The notes under the pieces: model-generated
The model's database searches: none
Told to the model about the DNA's origin: nothing
What the model saw: only the letters and a program-made list of their open reading frames with translations
Origin: Poriferisphaera corsica
Lineage (GTDB): Bacteria; Planctomycetota; Phycisphaerae; Phycisphaerales; Phycisphaeraceae
Length of the DNA: 64,000 nt
Reading direction: 5' to 3'
Assembly: GCF_007747445.1 (NCBI RefSeq)
Contig: NZ_CP036425.1
Coordinates: forward strand, 3,828,175-3,892,174
Program-made: the position numbers and the translations under genes
Part shown: in pieces, positions 16,592 to 27,001 of the stretch
Layout of the letters: every line of letters starts with the position of its first letter
Numbering within the stretch: position 1 is the first letter of the stretch

Positions 16592-18553
16592 ATGAGCGGA
16601 ATTGAGAAACCAAAACTGACTTGGGGCGAAGACGGTGTACTGAGAAGTGAACTGTTTGAGGATGTATACTTTTCTGTTGAAGGCGGCGCAGAGGAAACAC
16701 GGTATGTGTTTTTAGAAGGAAACGGACTGCCAGAACGATTTACAGAAAAAAAGAAGTTTGTGATTGCCGAAACGGGGTTTGGAACAGGGCTGAATTTTCT
16801 AGTCACTTGGAAGATGTGGCAAGAGGCCAAACAACACGGAGAGGTTGATGAAGATGCAGTGCTGGAGTATGTATCTTTCGAAAAATATCCGCTCAGCCTA
16901 GATGAAATCAAGCAAGCGTTGGGGTTGTTTGATGAATTCAAAAATGATCTGGAATGGTTTGATATTTATTACCCGGAAGTATTGATGCGGGGCGTGCATA
17001 AGATCCAATGGATTGATGGGGTGGTACTGACACTCGTGCTGGGTGATATTAATGAAATGATTTCAGAGATGCGATTTAAGGCGGATGCATGGTATTTAGA
17101 TGGGTTTTCGCCTAGCCAAAACAAAGGGATGTGGACGGAGCATGTGTTTGATTGGATAGGTAAATTAACGGCCCCAAAAGGGACGGTGGCAACTTTTACG
17201 GCAGCTGGATTTGTTCGGCGCGGGTTAATAGGGGCGGGATTCGAGATGAAAAAGGTGAAAGGGTTTGGGAAAAAACGGGAGATGTTGGTTGGTGCATACT
17301 GCGGTGCTGGCGTGATTGAAGATGGCAAGCCGTGGTTTGATATTCGTGCTCCGAAGATTAAGCCTAAGCGCGGGTTAGTAATTGGTGGCGGTATTGCAGG
17401 GTGCGCGGCGGCATGGTCATTGGCTGAACGAGGCGTCACAGTTGATTTGCTTGAAAGGAACACAATTGCAAGCGGCGGATCGAGTAATCTTGCGGGATTG
17501 TTTCAGCCGCACCTGTCGGTTGAATGGAGTGAGCAAGCACTTTGGGTTAATACGGCGAATCAATATGTGATGCAATGGTTGGATCAATACGCGATACCCA
17601 ATGATGTGCCGATGTATGATCAGTGCGGAGTGTTTCATCCGGCAATAAATGAGCGAGATGAAAAACGATTTAGAAAAATCATTGAAGCGGATCATTGGCT
17701 GCATGGCGATGCGGTGAGATGGGTTGAAGAAGGAAAAGGTGGGTGGAAGCGTCCGGAGAAATGTACGTACGGCGGATTGATGGTAGATGCGGGAGGATGG
17801 GTAAAACCAAATGAATTATGTGAAATGCTTTTAAATCACAAAGGTATCGCTGTTTTTGAAAAACACGAAGTACAGCGGCTCATTAGAACTGATGATGAGA
17901 AGTGGGCGATAAATAACGATTGGGATACAACATATGATGTGGTTGTGATTGCAAACGCGATAGATGCGAAACGGTTTGATGTTTTGAATTGCTTGCCGCT
18001 TCGAGTTGTGCGCGGACAGCTGAGTATGATTGAAGGTAATAGCGGATTAACATACGCGGTGAGTGGAGATTGCTATATATTGCCAAAAATAGATGGAAAA
18101 TCAGTCGTGGGCGCAACTTTTGGGCCAGATGATTTTGATATGGACGTACGAGAACAAGATCATGAGAAGATTATGACGGATTTAAAAATGGTTTTACCGA
18201 AGGCGTGGGAGAGATTGAAAGACAAGCCTTGGAAAGGTAAGGTTGGATTTAGATGCGTCGGGGAGGATCGATTGCCAATGGTGGGCTGCGTACCTGATAT
18301 TACGTTTTATGAACGTGCGTATCAAGATTTAAAGGATGGCAAGGTAGGTAAGCAATACGAGAAAGGGCGATATCTACCTGGTCTGTATGTGAATCTGGCA
18401 CATGGTTCTCGCGGGTTAGTTTCTGGATTGCTTGGCGGGGAATTGATAGCGGCAATCGCTCATGATGAAATTTTGCCTGTGGAGAAATGTGTGGCTGATG
18501 CGGTGAATCCCGCAAGATTTGTGATTCGAAAAATAAAACGCGGTTTAGTTTAG
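16592..18553 (+). CDS. mnmC: Bifunctional tRNA mnm5s2U biosynthesis protein MnmC
   Basis: It completes the wobble modification mnm5s2U34 of certain tRNAs. The N-terminal domain is a SAM-dependent methyltransferase (FVIAETGFGTGLNFL near residue 60, then FSPSQNKGMWT). The C-terminal domain is an FAD-dependent oxidase with the dinucleotide fold GLVIGGGIAGCAAAW near residue 265 and SSNLAGLFQPHLS. The length of about 653 residues matches the two-domain form. The ATG at 16592 is preferred because the frame upstream runs into the terminator T-tract. With so little room, its promoter must overlap that terminator. Confidence 0.93.
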   Translation: MSGIEKPKLTWGEDGVLRSELFEDVYFSVEGGAEETRYVFLEGNGLPERFTEKKKFVIAETGFGTGLNFLVTWKMWQEAKQHGEVDEDAVLEYVSFEKYPLSLDEIKQALGLFDEFKNDLEWFDIYYPEVLMRGVHKIQWIDGVVLTLVLGDINEMISEMRFKADAWYLDGFSPSQNKGMWTEHVFDWIGKLTAPKGTVATFTAAGFVRRGLIGAGFEMKKVKGFGKKREMLVGAYCGAGVIEDGKPWFDIRAPKIKPKRGLVIGGGIAGCAAAWSLAERGVTVDLLERNTIASGGSSNLAGLFQPHLSVEWSEQALWVNTANQYVMQWLDQYAIPNDVPMYDQCGVFHPAINERDEKRFRKIIEADHWLHGDAVRWVEEGKGGWKRPEKCTYGGLMVDAGGWVKPNELCEMLLNHKGIAVFEKHEVQRLIRTDDEKWAINNDWDTTYDVVVIANAIDAKRFDVLNCLPLRVVRGQLSMIEGNSGLTYAVSGDCYILPKIDGKSVVGATFGPDDFDMDVREQDHEKIMTDLKMVLPKAWERLKDKPWKGKVGFRCVGEDRLPMVGCVPDITFYERAYQDLKDGKVGKQYEKGRYLPGLYVNLAHGSRGLVSGLLGGELIAAIAHDEILPVEKCVADAVNPARFVIRKIKRGLV

Positions 18554-18715
18554 AAATCATGATCTATGTATATTGATGACAGAATAGGGCTAGGTGAATG
18601 GTGTTACATGATTTATTTATCTTTTGATTGATTTACTTTTTAGAATCATTCGATGTTTGGTGGAATGATTTTTAGAGGTTCGCAGTTATGTTGCTGACGA
18701 ATGAAGGGAATGAAC

Positions 18716-19339
18716 ATGATTGAAAAGGTAAAGCCCGAAGCAGTCCAAGAACGGACGGATGCTAATGGTCACTTAAAAATAGATTTCGAAGCCGCCGAAC
18801 ATGCAATGCGGCAGTTTTTACATGCGATGGGTGAGGATGTTGATCGCGAGGGGATTATTGATACGCCACGTCGCGTGACAAAAGCGATGATTGAGTTGAT
18901 GTCAGGGCGGCTTGAGGATGTGGGTGAAATATTAAGTCGTCGATTCAAACAAGAGACTGATTCGCCGGTGATGTTGCGGGATATAGAGCTTTTTAGTTTG
19001 TGTGAACATCATTTATTGCCGTTCATTGGGAAGGTACATATTGCATATTTACCTGGTGACGGACATGTGGTTGGTTTATCAAAGTTGGCACGGCTAGTGG
19101 ATGCTTATGCTAAGCGACCTCAGATCCAAGAGCAATTAACGAATCAGATCGCGGATGCACTGATGGAGCATTTAGAGCCTAAGGGTGTCTTAGTCTGGAT
19201 CGAATCAGAACACATGTGTATGAAGATGCGTGGGATTAAGAAATGCAATCCGGTCATGCAAACTATTGCGGCGCGAGGATTGTATGAATACGATCGTGAA
19301 GCAAGAAAAGAACTGCTGGGTATGCTACGAGGCACGTAA
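18716..19339 (+). CDS. folE: GTP cyclohydrolase I (type IA)
   Basis: It converts GTP to dihydroneopterin triphosphate, the first step to folate or tetrahydropterin. The zinc ligands are visible: C96 and H99 in [11 protein letters not shown], and C168 in [10 protein letters not shown]. The GTP-binding and catalytic stretch [20 protein letters not shown] is intact. The start at 18716 places GAAGGG at a proper seven-base distance, whereas two upstream ATGs (18701, 18710) do not. The length of 207 residues is normal. Confidence 0.95.
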   Translation: MIEKVKPEAVQERTDANGHLKIDFEAAEHAMRQFLHAMGEDVDREGIIDTPRRVTKAMIELMSGRLEDVGEILSRRFKQETDSPVMLRDIELFSLCEHHLLPFIGKVHIAYLPGDGHVVGLSKLARLVDAYAKRPQIQEQLTNQIADALMEHLEPKGVLVWIESEHMCMKMRGIKKCNPVMQTIAARGLYEYDREARKELLGMLRGT

Positions 19340-19350
19340 GTAGGAAGTCT

Positions 19351-20472
19351 TTAGCAGGAATCGCGCACAATCAGATCGCATGGCAATTCAATATGACGCT
19401 GATCATCGCCTGTAATATTGAGTTTATCGATCAATAAATTGAATGCTGTACGACCAATCTCATTTAAAGGCTGATGTACTGTGGTGAGCGAAGGGGTCGA
19501 TTTTGCGGCGGGTTCAAGGTCATCGAATCCTGCTATGGCAATAGTATTAGGCACGTCAATATTGTTTTCTTGGCAGTAGTTCAAAATGTTCAATGCAATC
19601 ATATCATGAAGACAGATGATCACTTCGGGTGGCTGGCGCATTGCAAGAAGGACTTGGATCTCTTGTATGCCTTGTGAAGAGACTTCACGTGGTGCGGTCA
19701 TGAGGAAATACTCGTTTGGGATGGGCAAACCTGCCTCTGACATCCCGCGACGAAACCCTTGCTCGCGCTGATTGATGGTATACACGGTGGAATCACCTGT
19801 GAGAAAGGCAATGCGCTTGTAACCTTTTTCGATGAGGTGCTTGGTGAGTTGATAAACACCTTCATCATTTTGTGCTGTGACAAATGAGACATCGGGATCA
19901 TCACAGTCATCTAGCAGCATATCGAGAACGACAACGTGCTGCCCGGTATTACGCAGCATCTGAATGATTTGCAGGTTATTGGGATTAGGGGTGTGCTGAA
20001 TCGGAAAGAAAAGTGAGCCGATCGCTTTCTGTTTATTGAGCTGAGCTGCTTGCTCATATGCGGTTTTCGAGTCTTGGCGATTATTGTAAAGAAGAATTTC
20101 GTAGCCTTGCTTTTTTGCCTCGGTTTGGATGGATTCGATGATTTGATCATAAGCACCGTAGCCAATGGTGTTGAGTGAAGTTAGAACGCCGATGAGATTC
20201 TTTTGCTCCGTAGAGCGTTTGAATTTAACGAATGTGCCTGAGCCTCGGCGACGGAAAAGAAAACCATCTGCAACAAGCTCATTAATTGCACGATGAACGG
20301 TCTTACGTGAGAGGTTGTAATGCTTGCAGAGCGCAAGCTCGGTTGGGATCTGCTGACCGAGCGCGTACTCTCCTGAGATGATTTTCTCTTGAAGCATTGC
20401 ACGTACAGCAGCATATCTCGGGAGATCTTTGCCTGGTAGTTTTTCCGGTGTTGTCTCGGGGCCGATACTCAT
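19351..20472 (-). CDS. GntR-type DNA-binding/LacI-type ligand-binding transcription regulator
   Basis: A second hybrid regulator of the AraR type. A GntR winged helix lies at about residues 20-85 (IPTELALCKHYNLSRKTVHRA, RRRGSGTFVKF). A LacI-like sensor domain follows (about 95-370), ending in the usual DLIVRDS region. It is convergent with folE (11 bases between stops) and divergent from the OPT transporter at 20732, which may be its target. The ligand cannot be inferred. Confidence 0.87.
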   Translation of the reverse strand: MSIGPETTPEKLPGKDLPRYAAVRAMLQEKIISGEYALGQQIPTELALCKHYNLSRKTVHRAINELVADGFLFRRRGSGTFVKFKRSTEQKNLIGVLTSLNTIGYGAYDQIIESIQTEAKKQGYEILLYNNRQDSKTAYEQAAQLNKQKAIGSLFFPIQHTPNPNNLQIIQMLRNTGQHVVVLDMLLDDCDDPDVSFVTAQNDEGVYQLTKHLIEKGYKRIAFLTGDSTVYTINQREQGFRRGMSEAGLPIPNEYFLMTAPREVSSQGIQEIQVLLAMRQPPEVIICLHDMIALNILNYCQENNIDVPNTIAIAGFDDLEPAAKSTPSLTTVHQPLNEIGRTAFNLLIDKLNITGDDQRHIELPCDLIVRDSC

Positions 20473-20731
20473 ACGCTACATCATATTAGATTCTTTTGAA
20501 TTGAGACAATAACATCATTCCGAATATGGATTAAATCCAAGACACTGAGAAAACATAGGGGATTACGATCAATTAAAAGGATAGATTCGCGATCCAAGAT
20601 AAGTATAAGTAGAAAATTGGGAGTTACGCTAAGAATTCGGACGAAATTATGATTGTCTGGTCGCAATACAGAGGATTATAGCACTGCACGCCTACACCGT
20701 GCTTACGATATATCTACCCAAGGGGATTAGC

Positions 20732-22717
20732 ATGGCGATGCATCAGCACGATCGGGGTCACCATAAGAATGAACCTTATATCCCTGCATCAGCATCGTTG
20801 ACTGAGATTACTGTTCGAGCGATTTTGTTGGGCATCAGCTTGAGCATTCTGCTTGGTGCGGCGAATGTATATCTTGGACTCAAGGCAGGTATTACCGTAG
20901 CAGCATCGATCCCTGCAGCGGTCGTTTCTATGGCTGTCCTGAAAATGTTCAAGAACTCGAATATTCTTGAAAACAATATTGTTCAGACTGCTGCGTCGGC
21001 TGGCGAATCTCTCGCGGCGGGGGTGATTTTTACAATACCGGCACTCGTGATACTTGGCATATGGGATTCATTTCATTATTGGGAGACAACATTGATTGCA
21101 GCTTTGGGTGGCGTGATTGGTGTATTTTTTACAGTCCCTCTTCGTCGCTCACTCATTGAACAAAACAAGCTTCAGTACCCGGAAGGCGTGGCAACTGCTG
21201 AAGTTTTAAAGGTTGGCGATCAAGGCGCAGGTGCAAAAAGTTTATTGGGCGGAGGAATTATTGGCGCATTATTTAAGCTTGGAGATTCCGGCTTTAGGCT
21301 ATGGACGGGGATATGGGAGTTTGCAAAACCAGTTCAAGGCAGTGTGTTCTATTTTGGAATTAATCTATCGCCTGCATTAATTGCTGTTGGCTACATTGTC
21401 GGGCTCAATATTGCCACACTCGTTTTTATTGGCGGCGCAATCAATTGGCTGGTTGCAATACCTATTTATGTCGCAAGCAATGAATTACCTGAAAAAGAAT
21501 CCATGATCGACTTGACGTATCACGTATGGTCAACCAAAACACGATATATCGGTGTTGGAGCTATGGTGGCTGGAGGGTTGTGGGCTTTAATTCAGATGAG
21601 GGGTAGCTTGTTTACTGGCGTCATCGCGAGCATGGAAGCTTACCGGCAAAGTAAACTTAAAAGTTCCGACCAAGTAATGCGTACAAGCCGTGACATTCCT
21701 ATCCAATGGATAGGCCTTGCATTACTTTTTTCGTTGGTACCGCTTGTACTCATTTATATTTACATCGTCGAGCAAGTACCATTGGCACTGGGCATGGCGG
21801 TCATGATGCTCATTGCTGGTTTCTTATTCTCAGCTATCTCAGCGTATATGGCTGGCCTTGTTGGCTCCTCAAACAATCCTGTTTCAGGTGTAACGATTGC
21901 GACCATTTTATTTGCGTCATTATTGCTACTCGGACTGGGCATGGGTACGTCCAAGGGACCTGCTGCAGCGCTTCTGATCGGAGCGGTTGTCTGTTGCGCC
22001 GCCGCGATTGGCGGTGATAACATGCAGGATCTCAAATCCGGTTACATCGTTGGAGCCACACCATGGAAACAGCAGATCATGCAGCTAATCGGTGTGATCG
22101 CTGGAGCATTAGTCATGGCGCCAGTTTTAACATTGCTTCTCAAAGCCTATGGGATTGGGCCTATCACAGTTGAGGGACAAAAACCTTTAGCCGCACCACA
22201 ATCCGAACTCATGGCTTCCGTGGCTCAGGGTGTGTTTGCTAAAAATTTGCCTTGGAATTTTATTATTGCTGGCATAGCTGTAGCAATCGCAGTGATCATT
22301 GCAGACCTCATTCTTGCAGCCAAAAAAGCATCATTCAGAATGCCTGTCTTGGCCGTTGCGGTCGGTCTATACTTACCATTCGAGTTGAGCACATCTATCT
22401 TCCTAGGCGGGTTAGTCGCGGCTGCTGCGGGGCTCTGCTTTAGAAGAAGACGCCGTAATCTACAGAGTAACATTGAACTCACAGCAGCAGACCATCATCG
22501 TGACAGCGGTATGCGTCGAGGGCTACTGTTTGCTGCGGGGCTTATCACCGGCGAAGCATTGCTTGGTATCCTATTGGCCATCCCAATTGTGCTATATAAA
22601 GGCATAAACCCGCTAGATTTTGGATTATCTTCTCTCTCTGCATGGCCTGGGATTATACTACTCGCAATCGTGCTGTATCTGCTATACCAACTCTCAACTA
22701 AGCACGCAAAAGAATAA
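20732..22717 (+). CDS. OPT-family oligopeptide/siderophore transporter
   Basis: An inner-membrane transporter of the OPT/YSL superfamily, which imports peptides or metal chelates. Multiple hydrophobic helices run through the protein. Family-like stretches include GAANVYLGLKAGITVAASIP (near residue 45), NNIVQTAASAGESLAAG and a LQYPEGVATAEVLK segment. The start at 20732 gives a His-rich hydrophilic N-terminus and has AAGGGG seven bases upstream. The frame extends 11 codons further without support. It is divergent from a GntR/LacI-type regulator and convergent with a sugar isomerase-like gene. Confidence 0.88.
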   Translation: MAMHQHDRGHHKNEPYIPASASLTEITVRAILLGISLSILLGAANVYLGLKAGITVAASIPAAVVSMAVLKMFKNSNILENNIVQTAASAGESLAAGVIFTIPALVILGIWDSFHYWETTLIAALGGVIGVFFTVPLRRSLIEQNKLQYPEGVATAEVLKVGDQGAGAKSLLGGGIIGALFKLGDSGFRLWTGIWEFAKPVQGSVFYFGINLSPALIAVGYIVGLNIATLVFIGGAINWLVAIPIYVASNELPEKESMIDLTYHVWSTKTRYIGVGAMVAGGLWALIQMRGSLFTGVIASMEAYRQSKLKSSDQVMRTSRDIPIQWIGLALLFSLVPLVLIYIYIVEQVPLALGMAVMMLIAGFLFSAISAYMAGLVGSSNNPVSGVTIATILFASLLLLGLGMGTSKGPAAALLIGAVVCCAAAIGGDNMQDLKSGYIVGATPWKQQIMQLIGVIAGALVMAPVLTLLLKAYGIGPITVEGQKPLAAPQSELMASVAQGVFAKNLPWNFIIAGIAVAIAVIIADLILAAKKASFRMPVLAVAVGLYLPFELSTSIFLGGLVAAAAGLCFRRRRRNLQSNIELTAADHHRDSGMRRGLLFAAGLITGEALLGILLAIPIVLYKGINPLDFGLSSLSAWPGIILLAIVLYLLYQLSTKHAKE

Positions 22718-22724
22718 AAAACAA

Positions 22725-22746
22725 CGACGATTTTAGTCAATCGTCG
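22725..22746. terminator. Bidirectional terminator hairpin
   Basis: CGACGATT and AATCGTCG around six bases, between convergent genes. A run of six A on the plus strand gives the T-tract for the minus-strand gene. Confidence 0.65.
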
Positions 22747-22773
22747 CCGTTAGATAATGATGTATTGATGACT

Positions 22774-23562
22774 TTATACCATTGCAACCGGTAGGTCGCA
22801 CAAGTTTTCCGCCACGTAATCCAAGCTAATTTTCAATGATTCAAATGGATCTACTGGACACTCATCTTGCTCAATAATAAACCACTCACAACCAGCAGCT
22901 TCAGCGGCAGGAATAATATCTTTAAAACTCAGATTACCGTTACCAATTTCAGCAAACGTGATCTCGTTTTTATCGGTGATCATGTAATCTTTCATGTGGA
23001 ATAACGGTAGTCGGCCTGAAAGCTTATTACACCACGAAACATTCTCACATCCACCGTAATGAAGCCAATATGAATCGATTTCGCCTTGCAAATACGCTGG
23101 ATTTGTTTCGTCATATATACGTTCAAGAATCACTTGGCCATTAAGCCTGCGGCATTCCATATGATGATTATGATAAGTTAGAATCTGCCCCGCATCAGCC
23201 AGCACCTTGCCTGCTGCGTCCAAACCTTTGATGAGTCCTGCAACATCGTCTTCTGAACCGAAATCAATATCCTGAGGCCAAGGGTAAGCTGTATACTTAC
23301 ACTTTAGATTATTGAGCTTTTCAACAACAGCTTCAGGTGTTTTCAAAATCATGTCTGGCGATTCATGTGTTGCACAACAGATCAAGCCTTCGCCTTCAAT
23401 CATTTTACATAGTTCATGATCATCTATTTGGCATTGACCTGACATCTGAACTGCGGCATAGCCTATTTCTTTGATCTTCTTAAGTGATTTAGCGATATCC
23501 GCTGGTGACTGCAAAAAAGCTCTGCAGGTGTACATCTGCGCTGCTACTTGATTAATTTTCAT
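22774..23562 (-). CDS. Sugar phosphate isomerase/epimerase-like TIM-barrel protein
   Basis: A xylose-isomerase-like TIM barrel. It shows the usual start (IKEIGYAAVQMSG), a metal-site His segment YHNHHMEC near residue 135, EIDSYWLHYGG with a ligand Asp, and a late Glu in WFIIEQDEC. The substrate is unknown. Family members act on inositols, keto-sugars and similar compounds. It begins the carbohydrate locus that continues with a rhamnosidase, a LacI regulator and an esterase on the other strand. Confidence 0.82.
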   Translation of the reverse strand: MKINQVAAQMYTCRAFLQSPADIAKSLKKIKEIGYAAVQMSGQCQIDDHELCKMIEGEGLICCATHESPDMILKTPEAVVEKLNNLKCKYTAYPWPQDIDFGSEDDVAGLIKGLDAAGKVLADAGQILTYHNHHMECRRLNGQVILERIYDETNPAYLQGEIDSYWLHYGGCENVSWCNKLSGRLPLFHMKDYMITDKNEITFAEIGNGNLSFKDIIPAAEAAGCEWFIIEQDECPVDPFESLKISLDYVAENLCDLPVAMV

Positions 23563-24307
23563 AACACACCCTTAAAATAAATAGTAAAAAATCTACCCGA
23601 TTTAAGCTTGCTACTCTATCAAACCTATTTCATGAGTAAATGCTATTTTGTTGAATAATGAAAATAAATGAGCAGCTAAACAGAACACCGCTACATAAAC
23701 TCTGAATCAACAATTATCTATCAAAGGCAATAAGGCATATTCCGCTAGATATCCCATACATCTGCGTTACATTTATCGCACCTCGAACGGTACTGCATTC
23801 GTGCTAACAGTATCCATTTCGCACACTCATTATCACGATCTACCTCTTCAATCGAAATCATTCCTAAACAAAGTAACTGACACACAAAAGCCACCGCTAT
23901 CTCACATCGCTTCAACTTCGTATTGATACAGCTCTGATCAAAAGCGATTTTCAGAAAATACGTACGTAATACTTTTTATCTTCACTTGCCTAAACAGCTT
24001 CCTAACCTACAACAAAAGCTTATCCAATCATCATTTATATCGGAGCGAGTTACCTATTTATCCTTCGTGCAATTAAAGTTTCGGCGACAATCATCTTGAG
24101 ATCAACGATTGATTGAAACCTCGCCCGACATGCTGGCGTTCATTGCCTATTGAAGATACACTATACAATACTTTTGAGCAACTATTGCTCTTTAATTATT
24201 AACTTGAATCTGAATGCAAATAACCCAATAGACAGCTAATAAAAATAGATCACTCTCGAAACAGCAGGGCAGGAAAGCTAGATAACATACGGCGAAAAGA
24301 GGTAGGT
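23563..24307. other. Divergent intergenic region of the carbohydrate locus
   Basis: About 745 AT-rich bases between the isomerase-like and rhamnosidase genes. It should contain both promoters and probably LacI-type operators, but no palindrome stood out enough to call. No ORF is supported. Confidence 0.4.
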
Positions 24308-26722
24308 ATGCACAAAATCAGTTCAAACGCCAAAAGAATTTGGAGCAATGATAAGCCAAATCAATATTCTGTCTGTTTTTTCAGAAAAGTTTTTATACTT
24401 AACGAAGTACCGGAGACTGCCTCGTTTTTTGCTTATGCTGAACATCGCTGCAACATCTGGATCAACGGAACCTATATCGGCAGAGCACCTGCATACAGTC
24501 ATCCCGATCAAGCGTTTGGTTACCAATACGATGTTACAACATTATTACGTCCTGGAAAAAACGCTATTGCGGTTTCGGTCAACGCCTTCAATTTCTCAAC
24601 ACATTACCACGTGCCAAGACATGAACCCGGCTTAGTCGCGGAGCTTATACTCGACAACACATCATTCCTTACCACAGACGCGTCATGGATCTGCAGCTCT
24701 GATACTGGCTACAAAAAGGATTCACCTAAACGAACATGGGCAATAGGACCTATTAATGTGATAGATCTCAAGCATGCACCAAGCTCAAATTGGCATAGCA
24801 TTGACTATGATGAAAAAAAATGGACTCCCGTTACTACCCATGATGTATATGTAACGCCAGAGTCAGCCTACACACCAAGCCTAAAATATCAAACAATAGA
24901 GGCAAATAAAACAACGTTGTATTCAACGTCAACACCTCCTACCACCACAAATGATTTCAAACAATACGGACATCATCTCGAACAAACCGATTACAAAGCA
25001 GCACCTTCACATATTCGCATATGTACTTCTAAAGAAAACTGCATCAATCTAAATAGCACCTCTAAATCAACGGGATTAATTGTTGAAATCGATCTCGGAG
25101 CCAACCATACCGGACAACCATTTTTCGATATTACAACTGAATCTACTGGTACGATTGATATTGCATGGTCTGAAATTCTTGACGACAATCAACATCCAAT
25201 GTTCTTTAAGCATGGCAACATTTTTGCTGATCGCATCTTAGTGACAACAGGGAACAATCAATACCTCAGCCCCGATTTTAGTTCCGGCCGATACATGTCA
25301 CTTTTCTTACGCGAATTCCAAGGTCATATACACATTCATCAATTTGGCATGATCTCTTCTGAACCCGACCTCAATTTCAATGCAACATTTCAAACACCAA
25401 CCCACACACATACGCAGATTTTTGATCTCTGCAAACGTACGCTACGCATGGGCACGCAAGAAGCGCTTCTGGATTGCCCATCACGTGAACAAGCAACTTA
25501 CATAGGCGACGGCCATTACGTTGCCCATCACATCGCCCAAGCAACTGGTGACATTCGCTACTGGACCGATCTAATCAATCAACAGTTCCATCGTCAAGCA
25601 CCCAATGGACTAATCCGTTCATCCATATACTCAGGTCGTAATGACACACTTTTGGACTACAACCTATTAGCAATCGCTCTGATGCGTGACTACCTACATT
25701 ACACCAGCGATATTGAGACGATTCGAAGACATTTACCTGCCGCAAAAAAATGCCTTGAATTCTTTATCACACATTTAGACGACAACCATGTATTCACATG
25801 GGAGTTCGAAAAGGCGAATCATTCCAGCCCATGGGAAAATAAGTACAACCCAGATTGGCCTCATCTCAATGACCAAACCATCTTTATTGATCACCCGGGC
25901 ATGGGATGGCATTGCAAAGGTGAACCGGGAATCAATCGATCAGGCATCAACGCTGCAATGAATGCGCTATTTTGCATCACCTGCGATGCTCTGGCTGACA
26001 TCTGCCATGAAGTCGGTGAAATTAATGACGCAAACCAGTTACGCAATATTAAACAGCAAAACACGAAGCAGTCTATCAATCTGTTTTTAAATCAAGACAA
26101 ACATCTATTCGCGGATGGCATTGATAATGATTGTTTACATAAACAAATAAGCCAGCAAACAAACACATGGGCCATGTTGGCCGGCTGGGCCGATCACAAC
26201 CCACTTATCCAAGATGCGATTCTCGAACTACTCATTAACCCACCAGAAAATGCCGCTAGAAACACAGCGTATTTTTGGCATTTCAGCTTTCCACTCTTAT
26301 ACAAATACGATAGCCTCTCAGATGCACTCAAAATCATTGACGAAAAATGGGGCCACATGATCAAACGTGGGGCCACCACTTTATATGAAACATTCAATGG
26401 TGATCACTTTGACTCTCACTGCCACCCATGGTCCGCTTCACCACTACCTGTCTATCTCAATTACATTCTTGGCCTTCCCGACACTCACAATTGCCCTGAT
26501 CACATCACCCTTAAGCCACAAACCAATCTACTTAGCATTGCCGAAGGCTCAGTCATCACAAAGCAAGGCCCGATCCAAATCAAATGGAACAATAATCAGA
26601 TCATTGGTTCACTTCCCACAGGCATCACTGCTTCCCTAATTCTTCCCAATGAAAAACAACCCATCGCCACTGAACTATCTGGGAACTGGCAAATCAAGCA
26701 CCCAGCCCCTACTACAGCTTAG
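24308..26722 (+). CDS. Alpha-L-rhamnosidase, family GH78-like
   Basis: It hydrolyses terminal alpha-L-rhamnose by inversion. An N-terminal beta-sandwich of about 160 residues carries the family-like WINGTYIGRAPAYSHPDQ segment. A middle domain follows, then an (alpha/alpha)6 barrel from about residue 375 with the diagnostic LLDCPSREQATYIGDGHY, and a C-terminal beta domain. No signal peptide is seen, so it probably acts in the cytoplasm on imported oligosaccharides. The exact linkage could differ. The AT-rich region upstream has GAGGTAGGT before the start. Confidence 0.85.
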   Translation: MHKISSNAKRIWSNDKPNQYSVCFFRKVFILNEVPETASFFAYAEHRCNIWINGTYIGRAPAYSHPDQAFGYQYDVTTLLRPGKNAIAVSVNAFNFSTHYHVPRHEPGLVAELILDNTSFLTTDASWICSSDTGYKKDSPKRTWAIGPINVIDLKHAPSSNWHSIDYDEKKWTPVTTHDVYVTPESAYTPSLKYQTIEANKTTLYSTSTPPTTTNDFKQYGHHLEQTDYKAAPSHIRICTSKENCINLNSTSKSTGLIVEIDLGANHTGQPFFDITTESTGTIDIAWSEILDDNQHPMFFKHGNIFADRILVTTGNNQYLSPDFSSGRYMSLFLREFQGHIHIHQFGMISSEPDLNFNATFQTPTHTHTQIFDLCKRTLRMGTQEALLDCPSREQATYIGDGHYVAHHIAQATGDIRYWTDLINQQFHRQAPNGLIRSSIYSGRNDTLLDYNLLAIALMRDYLHYTSDIETIRRHLPAAKKCLEFFITHLDDNHVFTWEFEKANHSSPWENKYNPDWPHLNDQTIFIDHPGMGWHCKGEPGINRSGINAAMNALFCITCDALADICHEVGEINDANQLRNIKQQNTKQSINLFLNQDKHLFADGIDNDCLHKQISQQTNTWAMLAGWADHNPLIQDAILELLINPPENAARNTAYFWHFSFPLLYKYDSLSDALKIIDEKWGHMIKRGATTLYETFNGDHFDSHCHPWSASPLPVYLNYILGLPDTHNCPDHITLKPQTNLLSIAEGSVITKQGPIQIKWNNNQIIGSLPTGITASLILPNEKQPIATELSGNWQIKHPAPTTA

Positions 26723-26833
26723 ACACCTCGACTAAGCGTATATCAATCATCCATGGTACCGGCCAATTCACAAGCTATCTTCTTATAAGCAAGCATTTAA
26801 CGGTTACACACAGCAAGCTTTTTCCCACATTTC

Positions 26834-26863
26834 TTGGCACACACCCGCACAATAAGATATAAT
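26834..26863 (+). promoter_or_regulatory. Sigma-70 promoter of the LacI-type regulator
   Basis: TTGGCA and TATAAT spaced by 18 bases. A hairpin (GGGCAACT with AGTTGCCC, 26873-26905) lies just past the expected start of transcription and could be an operator or a 5' stabiliser. Confidence 0.6.
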
Positions 26864-27001
26864 TGACTTCAAGGGCAACTTTTGCGTTTTATTGCTTAGT
26901 TGCCCATTCTCAGGAATTTCTTTTAAAATCTAAAGACTCCAACCTTCGTTTATTGTCTTTAGACCAATTAAAGATCAAGCATAATTCAGAGCGGCTTCAA
27001 C

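Noticed and set aside
26834-26850. Sigma-54 promoter before the LacI gene (TGGCAC...GC)
   Set aside because: Spacing is one base short and TTGC is absent. A sigma-70 promoter fits the same place.
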